Position numbers and translations under genes: made by a program. Of a stretch of 64,000 nt of DNA, positions 18,151 through 26,783 are shown piece by piece. Numbering within the stretch: position 1 is the first letter of the stretch; the number at the start of each line of letters is the position of its first letter. Where the stretch lies: the NCBI GenBank assembly GCA_016873115.1, contig VGYB01000003.1, positions 53,235 through 117,234 on the forward strand, read 5' to 3'. The notes under the pieces are model-generated. The model ran no database searches and was not told where the DNA came from. It saw nothing but the letters and a program-made list of their open reading frames with translations. The DNA is from Planctomycetota bacterium (lineage in GTDB: Bacteria > Planctomycetota > Phycisphaerae > Phycisphaerales > SM1A02).

Positions 18151-20733
18151 ATGCCCACGATCCCCGCCCTGCTGGCCGGGCTTGTTGCCTTGACTGCTCT
18201 GCCTCCCGATTGCCTGGTGGATGGTGTGGCGTTCGAGGCTGTGGCTGAGCATGCGGAGCCCGGTGTGGCTCGCTACCGCTGGGCCAAGCATGTCCAGAGC
18301 TCGATCACACTCACGCTCGTCGAGCGCGATGGCCTGATCGCGGGTGCAGCGCTCCTGCCGAGCGGCGAGCGACGCCAGGCCCTGGGTCGCGCGGATGCAC
18401 CCATCGAGTGGACGCCGATCCCGGAGGAGGGTTCGCGCTCGTGTGCGGGTTCAGTCGATGGCACGGCAATCGCCGGCACCACACCGCAGGATGGATCGCT
18501 CTCCGGCGGCTGCCCCGATGGCGACGGCGTGGATGTGCTCATCCTGACCACGCCTGCCGCACGCACGCAGGCAGGCGGTGCCAGCCAGCTCAACGCGCTG
18601 TGCGATCTCGCGGTGGCCTCTTCGAACACGGCCTACATCAACTCGGGCCTTGCGGCGAGGCTGCGCAATGTGCTGCGCATGGAGATCAGTTACACCGAGC
18701 AGGACTTCATCGGTGACCTCTCGAAACTCGCCGGGCAGGGTGATGGCGCCATGGACGATGTGCATGCGTTGCGAACCGCCTGCGGTGCCGATCTGGTTGC
18801 GCTGATTCGCGCGAGTGGCGAGTACTGTGGGATCGCCTACCTCATGCCGTACAACGACCCGGGTGCGTCGGAGACCGGCTTCAGCGTGACCGCGCAATCA
18901 TGCCTGTCGAGCCAGACCTTCGCCCATGAACTCGGGCACAACATGGGCTGCTGCCATGCCGCGGGTGACGGTGGTGGGTGCACGAATGGCGGCATCTTCC
19001 CCTACAGCGTGGGCTGGCGGTTCGCTGGGACCAACGGCACCACCTATCGCACGGTGATGGCGTATGCACCAGGTGTGCGCATCGATCACTTCTCGAATCC
19101 CAACGTGAGTTTTCAGGGCGCGGCCACCGGGGTCGAGCCGTCAGGATCGACACAGGGTGCGCACAACGCACGCACGATCACCGAGACGCTCGCGGCGATC
19201 TCGTCGTATCGCTGTGCCGTACCCGACACGCTGCTCGGTGACTGTGACGCGAACGGCAAGGTCGATGTGCAGGACATCGCCCAGGGGCGCGCGAGTGATT
19301 GCGATGGCAATGGTTGGCTTGACTCGTGCGACCTTCCGGCGGAGGGATCATGCGCGAGCGCCTTGGCGGGGTGCACTTCAGGATTCCTCATGAACGCACC
19401 GGGTGGGCAGAGCGCCAGCGGCGAACTCTTCGGTCGCGTCGTGGCGACCGACGGTGTCGGATTCATCGTTGGGTCACCGGGCGAGAATGCACCGTATGTC
19501 GATGCCGGTCTGGCTGAGGTCTGGACGATCGCGAATGATCGCCCATCGCGGCAAGCCACGCTGCGCCAAGGCGCCGCCGTCAGCAGCGACCAGTTCGGCA
19601 ATGCCGTGGCGCTCTCCGGGGACTGGGCCGTGGTCGGTGCGCCCGGGCGAGACGCGAGCGGACTCAACAGCTCGGGTGCTGCGTATGTGTTCAAGCGCAC
19701 AGGTACGAACTGGTCACAGGTCCAGATGCTGCAATCGACTGCGCCCACAGCGGGCGGTCGATTCGGTTGGAGCGTGGCGCTGGCCGGTCCGTGGCTGGCG
19801 ATCGGTGCTCCAAGCGAAGGAACCGCTCCGGCTGCCGGCGGTGCGGTGCACATCCATGAACAGCAGGCCAACGGCCAATTCGTGTTCCGCCAGATCCTCG
19901 TGCCATCGACCGCCAGTCCGGCGGGGTACTTCGGTTGGTCGGTGGCGATCGATGGCCCCATGCTCGTCACGGGTGCTCCCTTCGCGTCAGCGGGGACCGG
20001 TGAGGTCTGGGCATCGATTCGCGATGGCTCGGTGTGGTCCGATCCGGAGCGTGTCGGCAGTGATCTCGAACCGATTGCCGATCCTGACGCACGGCTCGGC
20101 TATGCGGTGGCGTGCAGCGGTTCGCTCGTTGCCGCCGGCGCGCCGCAGCAAGGCGATCGTCAGGGTGCGGTCTTCACATGGCGTCGTGTCGATGGTGTCT
20201 GGCAGGCCGGGCCGGTGATCAGTGGTCCCACGGCGCAGGGTGCGCGCTTCGGCCATGGTGTGGCGATGGCCGCTGGTCGCGTCCTGGTGGCGCAGCAGGA
20301 TTTCGCCGCGTTGGTCTCGGGTGTGCATGCGTACGAGTGGCTGTTCGGGAGTGCGCCCATCGAGGTCGGTCGCGTGAGCGTGGGCGAGAGCGTGGCCATC
20401 GTGCGTGATCTGGCGATCATCGGTGCGAGCGATTCGGTCGAGTCGGCATCGATCACGGGTGCTGCGCGCGTGTGGCGGTTCGGTTCCGATTGCGACCAGA
20501 ACGGCGTGGCCGACCGGTGCCAGATCGCGCAGTCCGGTGGCGACGCCAACGCCAACGGGATCCTTGATGTGTGCGAGGCGCTTCTTGGTGATTTCAACGG
20601 CGATGGACATGTGGATGGTGCTGATCTTGGCGTGCTCCTTGGCGGTTGGGCAACCGCGATCGGCGACCTGAATGCCGATGGCATCACGGATGGAGCCGAC
20701 CTCGGCATGCTTCTGGGAAACTGGACCGGCTGA
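18151..20733 (+). CDS. Secreted M12-type (reprolysin-like) metallopeptidase with FG-GAP-like repeats and dockerins
   Basis: An 860-residue exported protease. The signal peptide is MPTIPALLAGLVALTALP. The peptidase domain (about 130-355) carries HELGHNMGCCH at residues 259-269, the extended zinc motif of metzincins, and a Met-turn VMAYAP further on. EF-hand-like spacer loops follow (DCDANGKVDVQD, DCDGNGWLDSCD). A beta-propeller-like block of FG-GAP/integrin type repeats covers about 425-780 (FGRVVATDGVGFIVGSPGEN, FGNAVALSGDWAVVGAPG, FGWSVALAGPWLAIGAPS and more). The end is a DQNGVADRC loop plus a two-copy dockerin (GDFNGDGHVDGADLGVLLGGW and GDLNADGITDGADLGMLLGNW). No cohesin is visible in the window. 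It may cleave surface or substrate proteins outside the cell. Confidence 0.9.
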   Translation: MPTIPALLAGLVALTALPPDCLVDGVAFEAVAEHAEPGVARYRWAKHVQSSITLTLVERDGLIAGAALLPSGERRQALGRADAPIEWTPIPEEGSRSCAGSVDGTAIAGTTPQDGSLSGGCPDGDGVDVLILTTPAARTQAGGASQLNALCDLAVASSNTAYINSGLAARLRNVLRMEISYTEQDFIGDLSKLAGQGDGAMDDVHALRTACGADLVALIRASGEYCGIAYLMPYNDPGASETGFSVTAQSCLSSQTFAHELGHNMGCCHAAGDGGGCTNGGIFPYSVGWRFAGTNGTTYRTVMAYAPGVRIDHFSNPNVSFQGAATGVEPSGSTQGAHNARTITETLAAISSYRCAVPDTLLGDCDANGKVDVQDIAQGRASDCDGNGWLDSCDLPAEGSCASALAGCTSGFLMNAPGGQSASGELFGRVVATDGVGFIVGSPGENAPYVDAGLAEVWTIANDRPSRQATLRQGAAVSSDQFGNAVALSGDWAVVGAPGRDASGLNSSGAAYVFKRTGTNWSQVQMLQSTAPTAGGRFGWSVALAGPWLAIGAPSEGTAPAAGGAVHIHEQQANGQFVFRQILVPSTASPAGYFGWSVAIDGPMLVTGAPFASAGTGEVWASIRDGSVWSDPERVGSDLEPIADPDARLGYAVACSGSLVAAGAPQQGDRQGAVFTWRRVDGVWQAGPVISGPTAQGARFGHGVAMAAGRVLVAQQDFAALVSGVHAYEWLFGSAPIEVGRVSVGESVAIVRDLAIIGASDSVESASITGAARVWRFGSDCDQNGVADRCQIAQSGGDANANGILDVCEALLGDFNGDGHVDGADLGVLLGGWATAIGDLNADGITDGADLGMLLGNWTG

Positions 20734-20747
20734 CCGACCCTTCCGCG

Positions 20748-20753
20748 TAGCCT
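20748..20753 (+). promoter_or_regulatory. -10 box TAGCCT upstream of a broken gene
   Basis: TAGCCT, six bases, ATG at 20760. The promoter of the split gene still looks intact. Confidence 0.55.
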
Positions 20754-20759
20754 GCGCGC

Positions 20760-21044
20760 ATGCTGTGCTCCCTGTGCCTTCACTGCGGTCATGCTCGCCG
20801 TGCAGGATGCGGCGCCGGCCCCTGATGAATCGAATGCCGCCACCTGGTACCGGCGTGCGAGCGAGATTCGGTTCAGCGAAGACGACCAGCTGTTCATCGG
20901 AACGGAGCTGTTCGTTCGCAACGAGTGGCGCATGTTGGATCCTGCGTGGGTCGCGCGTGCCGAACGGATGATTCAGGCGCTTGGTCCGACGATCGATGCC
21001 GCCGAAGATGGGTGCGTCAGTGCTCAAGCAAGGGCTCGTGTGCG
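20760..21044 (+). pseudogene. 5' part of a disrupted gene (exported protein of unknown function)
   Basis: The ATG at 20760 has a perfectly placed -10 box, but its frame stops after 21 codons. One frame over, the sequence is protein-like: a signal-peptide-like FTAVMLAVQDAAPAP, then about 60 residues of good coding character (WYRRASEIRFSEDDQLF, ELFVRNEWRMLDPAWVA, AERMIQALGPTIDAAEDG). Removing one base right after the start codon would join the promoter-proximal ATG to this frame, giving a normal signal peptide. Coding character is lost near 21010-21045, where the C25 peptidase region begins. A possible 3' remainder lies at 22493-22718. It could instead be a short live gene starting at the ATG at 20791. 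Confidence 0.5.
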
Positions 21045-21070
21045 GGGACCGCGTGCCGCGGGCGGCGAGT

Positions 21071-22447
21071 TCACCGCAGCCGCACCGTCGGGTCGCCGAG
21101 GTACACGAACTTCATGCCCTGGAAGAAGACGCTCGGCGGATACCAGCCGTCGGTCGGCGTGAGCTCCATCAGCTTCTCGTCTCGGACATAGCGGGCGAGC
21201 GCCGTCGTCCACCATCGGCCCGCGGGAGCGGTCGGGTTCTCCGCCATCGCGTCGACGAAGCCGTCGAGCAGCGTGTGCGCGCAGGGCTGGCTGCCCGACA
21301 CGCATCCGATGACGCCGATCGCGCCGCCGTCGGCACGACGCACGGCCTCCTCGGACACGCTGGTCGCGTTGCACGCGTCGCGCTGGATCGGCGCGGGCGG
21401 CGGCGGAAAGTCGGTGAAGACCTGGCCCGCGTTCGTTCCCTTCTGGAGCGTGCCGTCGACATCGAAGTAAGCGCCGTACGGAGGCTCGGTGGCGATGACG
21501 GCGGTCGAGCAGCCGATCGAGAAGAGGAATGGCGGGGTGTCGGTCGCCGGCGACCTTGTCATCACGCCGCGGTCGAAGCATCCTTCCCAGCCCCACGGCT
21601 GACCGTGACCGGTGTGGAAGATCGCGGCGGGAGCGCGCACGAACGCGGCGGCCAAGGCAGCGGTGCTCGGCTCGCGCGCGGCGACGAAGAATCCGTGGAG
21701 GTCGGTTTGCCACGCGCCCTTCGACTTCACGCGCTCGACGAGCGCGGTGACACGCGCAGAGTTGTCGATCCAGCCGCCGCTCGCGAAGAACGCCAGTTCA
21801 TCGGCGGCGGCGCGCGCCGACCCCTCCTCCGCGAGCACCAAGCGCTGGTGGCGCAGCGTCTTCGAGGCCACCGCCTTCGCCTCATCCGCGCTTGACACGG
21901 GCCAGCGCCCGACCGCGATTTCGGGCGCGTAGCTCACGCGGTCGAAGTTGATCGGATCCTTCTTGTTCGTCTCGCCGTGGACCTCGCCGAAGTAGCGCGC
22001 GTGGACGCCGTCGGCCGCGCCGTTCCAGTCGTCGAACGAGCCGTCAGCGCGCGCGAGGTCGGCGTAGTAGAGGTCGCTCGCATAGAACGCGGTGTCGAAC
22101 GCTTCCTTGGTGCCGCGGTCGAGCTTCATGAAGCGGACGGGCATGGTGTCGACATCGCCGACGAGAAGAAGCGCCGTCACTTCGCCCGCTTTCCAGCGGC
22201 GGTAGACCTCGCGCTTCAGCAGTTCGGGTGCGTCGGGCGCGCGCGCGGAACCCTCGGCTGCGGACGGGCGGGAAGCCTCTTCGAGCGCGAGAAACGCGAC
22301 AGGAAAACCGAGCTGCCGCGAGCGCTCGGCGAGAAACTCATCGAGCGCCGGCCGAAACTCCTCGGGCGCGACGACGAGCAGGCGCTCGGCGGGCGATGCA
22401 GGTTGCACGGCGAGAGCGATGGCGACGGCTGCGGCACTCGCGACCAT
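21071..22447 (-). CDS. C25 (gingipain-type) cysteine peptidase-like protein, exported
   Basis: A 458-residue protein with the C25 fold: MPVRFMKLD, DLYYADL, EIAVGRWPVSSADEAKAVASKTL, then the catalytic His region IFHTGHGQPWGW (His278/His281) and the catalytic Cys in SIGCSTAV (Cys313), followed by ALLDGFVDAM and FVYLGDPTVRLR. The start at 22447 is set by TACACT at 22454-22459 with a six-base gap and gives a signal peptide (ASAAAVAIALAVQPASPA); an upstream in-frame ATG at 22501 is less likely. No propeptide or C-terminal sorting domain is present, so it is shorter than gingipains. It lies antisense between two fragments of an apparently older gene. My impression, not counted, is that it uses more GCG and GAC than its neighbours, which would suit transfer. 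Confidence 0.85.
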   Translation of the reverse strand: MVASAAAVAIALAVQPASPAERLLVVAPEEFRPALDEFLAERSRQLGFPVAFLALEEASRPSAAEGSARAPDAPELLKREVYRRWKAGEVTALLLVGDVDTMPVRFMKLDRGTKEAFDTAFYASDLYYADLARADGSFDDWNGAADGVHARYFGEVHGETNKKDPINFDRVSYAPEIAVGRWPVSSADEAKAVASKTLRHQRLVLAEEGSARAAADELAFFASGGWIDNSARVTALVERVKSKGAWQTDLHGFFVAAREPSTAALAAAFVRAPAAIFHTGHGQPWGWEGCFDRGVMTRSPATDTPPFLFSIGCSTAVIATEPPYGAYFDVDGTLQKGTNAGQVFTDFPPPPAPIQRDACNATSVSEEAVRRADGGAIGVIGCVSGSQPCAHTLLDGFVDAMAENPTAPAGRWWTTALARYVRDEKLMELTPTDGWYPPSVFFQGMKFVYLGDPTVRLR

Positions 22448-22453
22448 GCAGCG

Positions 22454-22459
22454 AGTGTA
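22454..22459 (-). promoter_or_regulatory. -10 box TACACT of a leaderless start (C25 gene)
   Basis: TACACT, six bases, ATG at 22447. It chooses this start over the ATG at 22501. Confidence 0.6.
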
Positions 22460-22492
22460 AGGCAGCGTCCCGAACCGCCCTGATGCGGTCCC

Positions 22493-22718
22493 GAACTCCA
22501 TGTCGCACCGGGGTCAGCGGCGACGGCGGCCGGTATGCGGTTGGGCGCCAATCGTCTCGGGGACCGATGCAGCGACCGTGCAGTCGTTGCCACCCTTGGG
22601 CAGCATCACGCAGAAGGTGCCCGTCGATGTCGAGGCGATGGCCGCATCGTGGACCGATCGCGTGCAGGCCCTGATCACGAGCGGTCGCGGGGGGCGAGGC
22701 CCACCCCTCACCGGATGA
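22493..22718 (+). pseudogene. 3' part of the disrupted gene
   Basis: A plus-strand frame ending at the TGA at 22716-22718. From about 22536 it reads like a protein C-terminus (GWAPIVSGTDAATVQSLPP, GSITQKVPVDVEAMAASWTD, VQALITSGRG). It has no promoter or Shine-Dalgarno of its own, lies in the same orientation as the 5' fragment at 20760, and is separated from it only by the antisense C25 gene. I infer that both once formed one gene. The last bases overlap the stop of the signal peptidase gene on the other strand. The join is not proven: no intact homolog was available for comparison. Confidence 0.4.
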
Positions 22719-24291
22719 ACCGAAGTTCGCCGAAGTCGGGGATGAACGGCGTGCCGCCGGGCGACAGGCGCATCGGTGCCGGGAAGTAGACGCACCAGGC
22801 CTTGCCGATCATCAGGTCCTCAGGAACGACGAACGGGCTGGTGCTGCCCAGCTGCACGGACACGAGTGGATGCGGCCTGCCCCAGAGCCGGCTGTCGCGG
22901 CTCGCACCGGAGTTGTCGCCGAGCATCACAAACTCGCCATCGCCGATCACCGGTGGCTGGTTCACATCGATGCCGAACCCCAAGCCGGGAATCGGTTCGC
23001 CGTTCATGGGGTACTGGTCGCCGGGGTTGAGGAACGCCGGACGGTAGTAGAGGTCACGGTCGACGCGGATGCGCCGCAAGGTCACCGGCCCACCACCGAA
23101 CTCCCACGCCAGGGTGGCCGGGGTGGGCTTCTGCGCCGTCGGATTCTGCAGGACATGGTCGATCGTGCGGCCGTTGTGGCTCGCCAGCAGTCGCTGCTGC
23201 GGATCCCACTCGTAGTCGAGCGTCAGCACGCTCTCGCCATCGACGAAGAGCTGCAGTCGCTGGTCGATGTGCCAGAATTCGAGCTCGAATGCGCCGTCAG
23301 GCAGCGCGATGGGGCCGCTTGCGGTGGCCTTCACCTCGCCGCTCTCCGCATGCACCACGGAGAGCGTGGCCTTGCTGCCCGAGACCTCGAACTTCATCAG
23401 GTGCGATCGCGTGCCGATCGAGAGGTTCGTCGTGAAGAGCCCACTCGAGGCCGGTGTGCAGTGCGCGGCCACGCGCAGGTCGCCCACGGGGAAGAGTGGA
23501 ATCTCGGGGCGCGTGGAGTTGTAGGCGTTCCAGTCATCGAGTTGGATGTCGGTCGGGACCCACTCGAGCCGGGCTGGGCCCGGCGCGCTCCATACGAAGG
23601 CGCGAGGATCGCTCGTATCCCAACCATGCCCACGCAGCGGCTGGCCGCTCCACGAGCCGCGCATGCGCTGGCGCATGGCGCCTGGATCGATCGGCGCGTA
23701 GTCGCTGTTCCAGACCGGCTGCAGGACGGCGCGCTGCACGGACTCGGGCTTGCGCTGGATGCGCATGCTGGTCACCGGCATGCCGGGTGCACCGGTGAAC
23801 GCATCGCCATCAGCCAGCGCGAAGCGCTCGCCCGGCATGCCGACGAGGCGCTTGATGTAGTAGGTCGCATCGCCGACCGGATCGCACGGGTTCTTGAAGA
23901 CGACCACATCCCAGCGCTGCGGCTGCTGGATTGGCCAGAGGAACTTGGTGACGAGGATGCGATCGCCGACGCGCACATCCTGTGCGAGCCGGACATTGCC
24001 CTCGCTGCGCGTGGCGGCGGTGTGGCTCACCATGGGGTCACCGATCGGCCGTTGGAAGTCGCGGCCGGCGCGTGCCGCCTCGACCACCGGTGCGGCATCG
24101 GCCGGATAGCTGTATCCCGTGTCGGGACTGCGTAGCCGAAGGTGCTCGCCCATGAGCGTCGGCGCCATGCTGCCTGTGGGGATCACATAGCCCTCGATGA
24201 CGAAGCCGCGGAAGGTCATCGCGAGCGCGAACGAGATCAGCAGCAGGCTGATGGTGTCGAGGGTCGTGCCCTTGCGTGGCTCGTGCTCCAT
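22708..24291 (-). CDS. lepB: Signal peptidase I with a large internal lectin-like insert
   Basis: A 527-residue type I leader peptidase, about twice the usual size. It has one N-terminal membrane segment (TISLLLISFALAMTFRGFVIEGY), the catalytic serine in IPTGSMAPTL (Ser41), the catalytic lysine in YYIKRLVGMPGE (Lys147), and the C-terminal box GDNSGASRDSRLWG, so the Ser/Lys dyad is complete. Between the lysine box and the last box lie more than 300 extra residues, including a beta-rich part (FELEFWHIDQRLQLFVDG, LAWEFGGGPVTLRRIRVDRD) that resembles a concanavalin-like lectin fold. It removes signal peptides of exported proteins, many of which are encoded in this window. It is followed upstream on the same strand by the PSP1-like gene. 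Confidence 0.93.
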   Translation of the reverse strand: MEHEPRKGTTLDTISLLLISFALAMTFRGFVIEGYVIPTGSMAPTLMGEHLRLRSPDTGYSYPADAAPVVEAARAGRDFQRPIGDPMVSHTAATRSEGNVRLAQDVRVGDRILVTKFLWPIQQPQRWDVVVFKNPCDPVGDATYYIKRLVGMPGERFALADGDAFTGAPGMPVTSMRIQRKPESVQRAVLQPVWNSDYAPIDPGAMRQRMRGSWSGQPLRGHGWDTSDPRAFVWSAPGPARLEWVPTDIQLDDWNAYNSTRPEIPLFPVGDLRVAAHCTPASSGLFTTNLSIGTRSHLMKFEVSGSKATLSVVHAESGEVKATASGPIALPDGAFELEFWHIDQRLQLFVDGESVLTLDYEWDPQQRLLASHNGRTIDHVLQNPTAQKPTPATLAWEFGGGPVTLRRIRVDRDLYYRPAFLNPGDQYPMNGEPIPGLGFGIDVNQPPVIGDGEFVMLGDNSGASRDSRLWGRPHPLVSVQLGSTSPFVVPEDLMIGKAWCVYFPAPMRLSPGGTPFIPDFGELRFIR

Positions 24292-24300
24292 GGGGGCGCG

Positions 24301-24306
24301 ATGCTA
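24301..24306 (-). promoter_or_regulatory. -10-like TAGCAT upstream of lepB
   Basis: TAGCAT with nine bases before the ATG at 24291, which would give a 5' leader of only a few bases. It overlaps the end of the upstream PSP1-like gene's intergenic gap. Confidence 0.4.
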
Positions 24307-24313
24307 GCGGCGG

Positions 24314-25285
24314 TCACGCAGGCGCTTGATCGACCGGCAGCAATTCCTCGACCGGGACCGCGATGTCCCGGCCGGTGGCGTGCAGGCGAACGAGGACCAG
24401 TTGCACGAGCGTGCGACTCTCGACGACCGAGCCCACGCCTTCGCTGGTCCCGACCACCGTGCCGCGCTTGGGCAGTTTCGACGCAAGTTCGGCGTAGGTC
24501 TGGTCCTCGTAGCGCAGGCAGCACATCAACCGTCCGCATCGCCCCGAGATCTTCAAGGGATCGAGCGTGAGCCCCTGCACCTTGGCATGCTTGATGCTCA
24601 CGGGCTTGAGCACCTTGAGGAAGGTCGAGCAGCAGACGCTCTGGCCGCACTTCTCGCGGTCCGCGACCAGGCGGGCCTCGTCGCGCGCACCGATGACCTG
24701 CCAGTGCGCCTCGCGGCCGATGACCGGCGCCAGGGCATGCTTCAGCGGATCCAGGTCCAACTCGCCCTCGGTGGTCGGGTGCACCCACACGATGACCTGT
24801 TCGCCACCCAGGATCGGTTCGAGCTGCACGAGCCGCGCAGGGAGTCCCAGCGCGATCGCTGCCTGCTTCGCGGCAAGCGTGCGCGCACCCCAATCCATCG
24901 AGATGCGCTCCCACGCAGCCAGGTCGTCCATCGTCGCCACGCGCAGCACCTCGCCGTCGGCGTGGAAGGGATAGTCCTTGCCGCCGGAGGCCTCGATGTA
25001 GCTGCGCACCTCGTCGCGCGAGACGCTCTTGCCGCATCCACCATTGCCGCAGGTCGTGGTGAGCATCTCGCCGAGTTCGGTGCCTCGGTGCGTGCGAACC
25101 ACGAGCTTTGATCCGCATCCCGGCTTGGCGTCACCGCGGTACGGGAACTCGCCGATCATGCGCATCGCACCGAAGCGCACCACGATCGAGCTCGGAGCCT
25201 TGAGTTCTGCATAGGCCGCTGCGTCGACATCACGATGGGCGGGATCGGCATCGCGCTCAAAGATGGGCAGCGGGAAGATCGACAC
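24314..25285 (-). CDS. PSP1 / RicT-like protein
   Basis: A 323-residue protein of the PSP1 C-terminal family (YaaT/RicT in Bacillus). Landmarks are SIVVRFGAMRMIGEFPY, a first cysteine cluster CGNGGCGKS, FHADGEVLRVAT, then the family core REKCGQSVCCSTFLKVLKPVSI and KISGRCGRLMCCLRYEDQTY. The paired cysteines in the core bind iron-sulfur clusters in the Bacillus complex that helps RNase Y-dependent mRNA processing. The GTG at 25285 is the likely start, nine bases after a GACACT box; the longer frame overlaps the der gene antisense. It is divergent from der, with 67 bp between the starts, and is followed 22 bp downstream by lepB. The exact role in planctomycetes is unknown. Confidence 0.86.
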   Translation of the reverse strand: MSIFPLPIFERDADPAHRDVDAAAYAELKAPSSIVVRFGAMRMIGEFPYRGDAKPGCGSKLVVRTHRGTELGEMLTTTCGNGGCGKSVSRDEVRSYIEASGGKDYPFHADGEVLRVATMDDLAAWERISMDWGARTLAAKQAAIALGLPARLVQLEPILGGEQVIVWVHPTTEGELDLDPLKHALAPVIGREAHWQVIGARDEARLVADREKCGQSVCCSTFLKVLKPVSIKHAKVQGLTLDPLKISGRCGRLMCCLRYEDQTYAELASKLPKRGTVVGTSEGVGSVVESRTLVQLVLVRLHATGRDIAVPVEELLPVDQAPA

Positions 25286-25335
25286 GGCGTGCGCAGTGTC
25301 GCATGGACGCGTCCGCCGTGCATCGGTGGTCCCGG

Positions 25336-25341
25336 TAGCAT
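25336..25341 (+). promoter_or_regulatory. -10 box TAGCAT upstream of der
   Basis: TAGCAT with eleven bases before the ATG at 25353, predicting a very short leader. The divergent PSP1 -10 (GACACT on the minus strand, 25295-25300) lies about 36 bp away. Confidence 0.5.
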
Positions 25342-25352
25342 TGCTCGGTTCC

Positions 25353-26783
25353 ATGCTGCCCGTCGTCGCCATCATCGGTCGCCCCAATGTCGGCAAGAGC
25401 AGCCTGCTCAACCGCATCGTCGGTCGACGCGTGTCGATCGTCGATCCGACCCCGGGCGTCACGCGTGACCGCATCACGGCCGAGCTCACCCTCGATCCAC
25501 CGATCGAAGGCCCCGAGGACGCCCTCCCCCGGACCGTCGAATTCATGGACACCGGCGGCTACGGCGTCTACACCGCCGACGGCCGCCGCATCGACGATGC
25601 CGGCATGGACCTGGCGGCTCTGACGCCGCACATCGAAGAGCAGATCCGCGCGGCCACCGAAGAATCCGACATCATCCTGTTCACCGTCGACGCGCAGAGC
25701 GGGATTACGGCGCTCGACGAGACGATCGCCACGATGCTCCGTCGCAGCGGTCAGGCGTCGAAGGCGATGCTCGTCGTGAACAAGGTCGACGGCCCATCCT
25801 GGGAGGCGCATGCCTTCGATGCGATGCGGCTGGGATTCGGCGAACCGCACATGGTCAGCGCCAACAACGGCGCCGGCCTGCGTCGTCTGCGCGAAGCGAT
25901 TTGGGAGCGCGTGGGCGACGCGCCCGCCAAGCCCGTGCCGACCGAGATGAGGGTCGCGATTGTGGGCCGCCGCAATGCCGGCAAGAGCTCCTTCACCAAC
26001 GCGCTCGCGGGCGAGGACCGCGTGATCGTGAGCGAGATCGCCGGCACCACGCGCGATGCCGTCGATGTGCGCTTCGAGGTCGGCGGGCGGACCTTCGTGG
26101 CCATCGACACCGCGGGCGTGCGCAAGCGCAAGTCGTGGGCCGACGATGTCGAGTTCTATTCGAATGTGCGCACCGACCAGTCGATCCGCCGCGCCGATGT
26201 CTGCCTGCTCGTCCTCGATGCCACCGACAAGATCAGCCAGGTCGAGAAGCACCTGGCCATGCAGCTCATCGAGCAGGCCAAGCCCACGCTCATCGTGCTC
26301 AACAAGTGGGACCTGATGCCCAAGAAGGCCAAGGTCGAGGACTTCATCGAGTACCTCGGGCAGGAGTTGCCGGGGCTGGACTTCGCGCCGGTGGCCTGCG
26401 TGAGTGCGCTCACGGGCGAGGGCGTGCAGGACTCGATCTTGATGGCGTTCAACCTCTTCCAGCAGGCGGGTCACCGCGAGACGACCGGCCGGCTGAACGC
26501 GCTGGTGCAGAAGATCCTCACCGAGCGCGGTCCGAGTTCGCGACTGGGCACGATCGCCAAGATCTACTACATCACCCAGATCGAGGTCTTCCCGCCCACG
26601 ATCGCGATGGTGGTGAACAAGCCCGACCTCTTCGAAGGCAGTTACGAGCGCTACCTGCTCAATCGCATGCGCGAGGAACTGCCCTACGCCGAGGTGCCGA
26701 TCCGCCTTCGCTTCAGCGCCCGCAAGCGTCGCGAGCATCCCGGTGACGCGCAGCCCTCCTCGGGCGGCCAATCGGAGCAGTGA
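25353..26783 (+). CDS. der: Ribosome-assembly GTPase Der (EngA)
   Basis: A 476-residue double GTPase. The first G domain has GRPNVGKS (residues 9-16), TPGVTRD, DTGG and NKVD. The second has GRRNAGKS, the TTRDAVD switch, DTAGVRKRKSW and NKWDL. A KH-like C-terminal domain ends in RIRLRF-type sequence (PIRLRFSARKRREHP). Der helps mature the 50S subunit and is essential in most bacteria. A short insert follows strand 2 of the first domain (PPIEGPEDALPR). Its stop abuts the stop of gpmI on the other strand (TGA directly followed by TCA), so no intergenic base is left between the two genes. Confidence 0.97.
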   Translation: MLPVVAIIGRPNVGKSSLLNRIVGRRVSIVDPTPGVTRDRITAELTLDPPIEGPEDALPRTVEFMDTGGYGVYTADGRRIDDAGMDLAALTPHIEEQIRAATEESDIILFTVDAQSGITALDETIATMLRRSGQASKAMLVVNKVDGPSWEAHAFDAMRLGFGEPHMVSANNGAGLRRLREAIWERVGDAPAKPVPTEMRVAIVGRRNAGKSSFTNALAGEDRVIVSEIAGTTRDAVDVRFEVGGRTFVAIDTAGVRKRKSWADDVEFYSNVRTDQSIRRADVCLLVLDATDKISQVEKHLAMQLIEQAKPTLIVLNKWDLMPKKAKVEDFIEYLGQELPGLDFAPVACVSALTGEGVQDSILMAFNLFQQAGHRETTGRLNALVQKILTERGPSSRLGTIAKIYYITQIEVFPPTIAMVVNKPDLFEGSYERYLLNRMREELPYAEVPIRLRFSARKRREHPGDAQPSSGGQSEQ

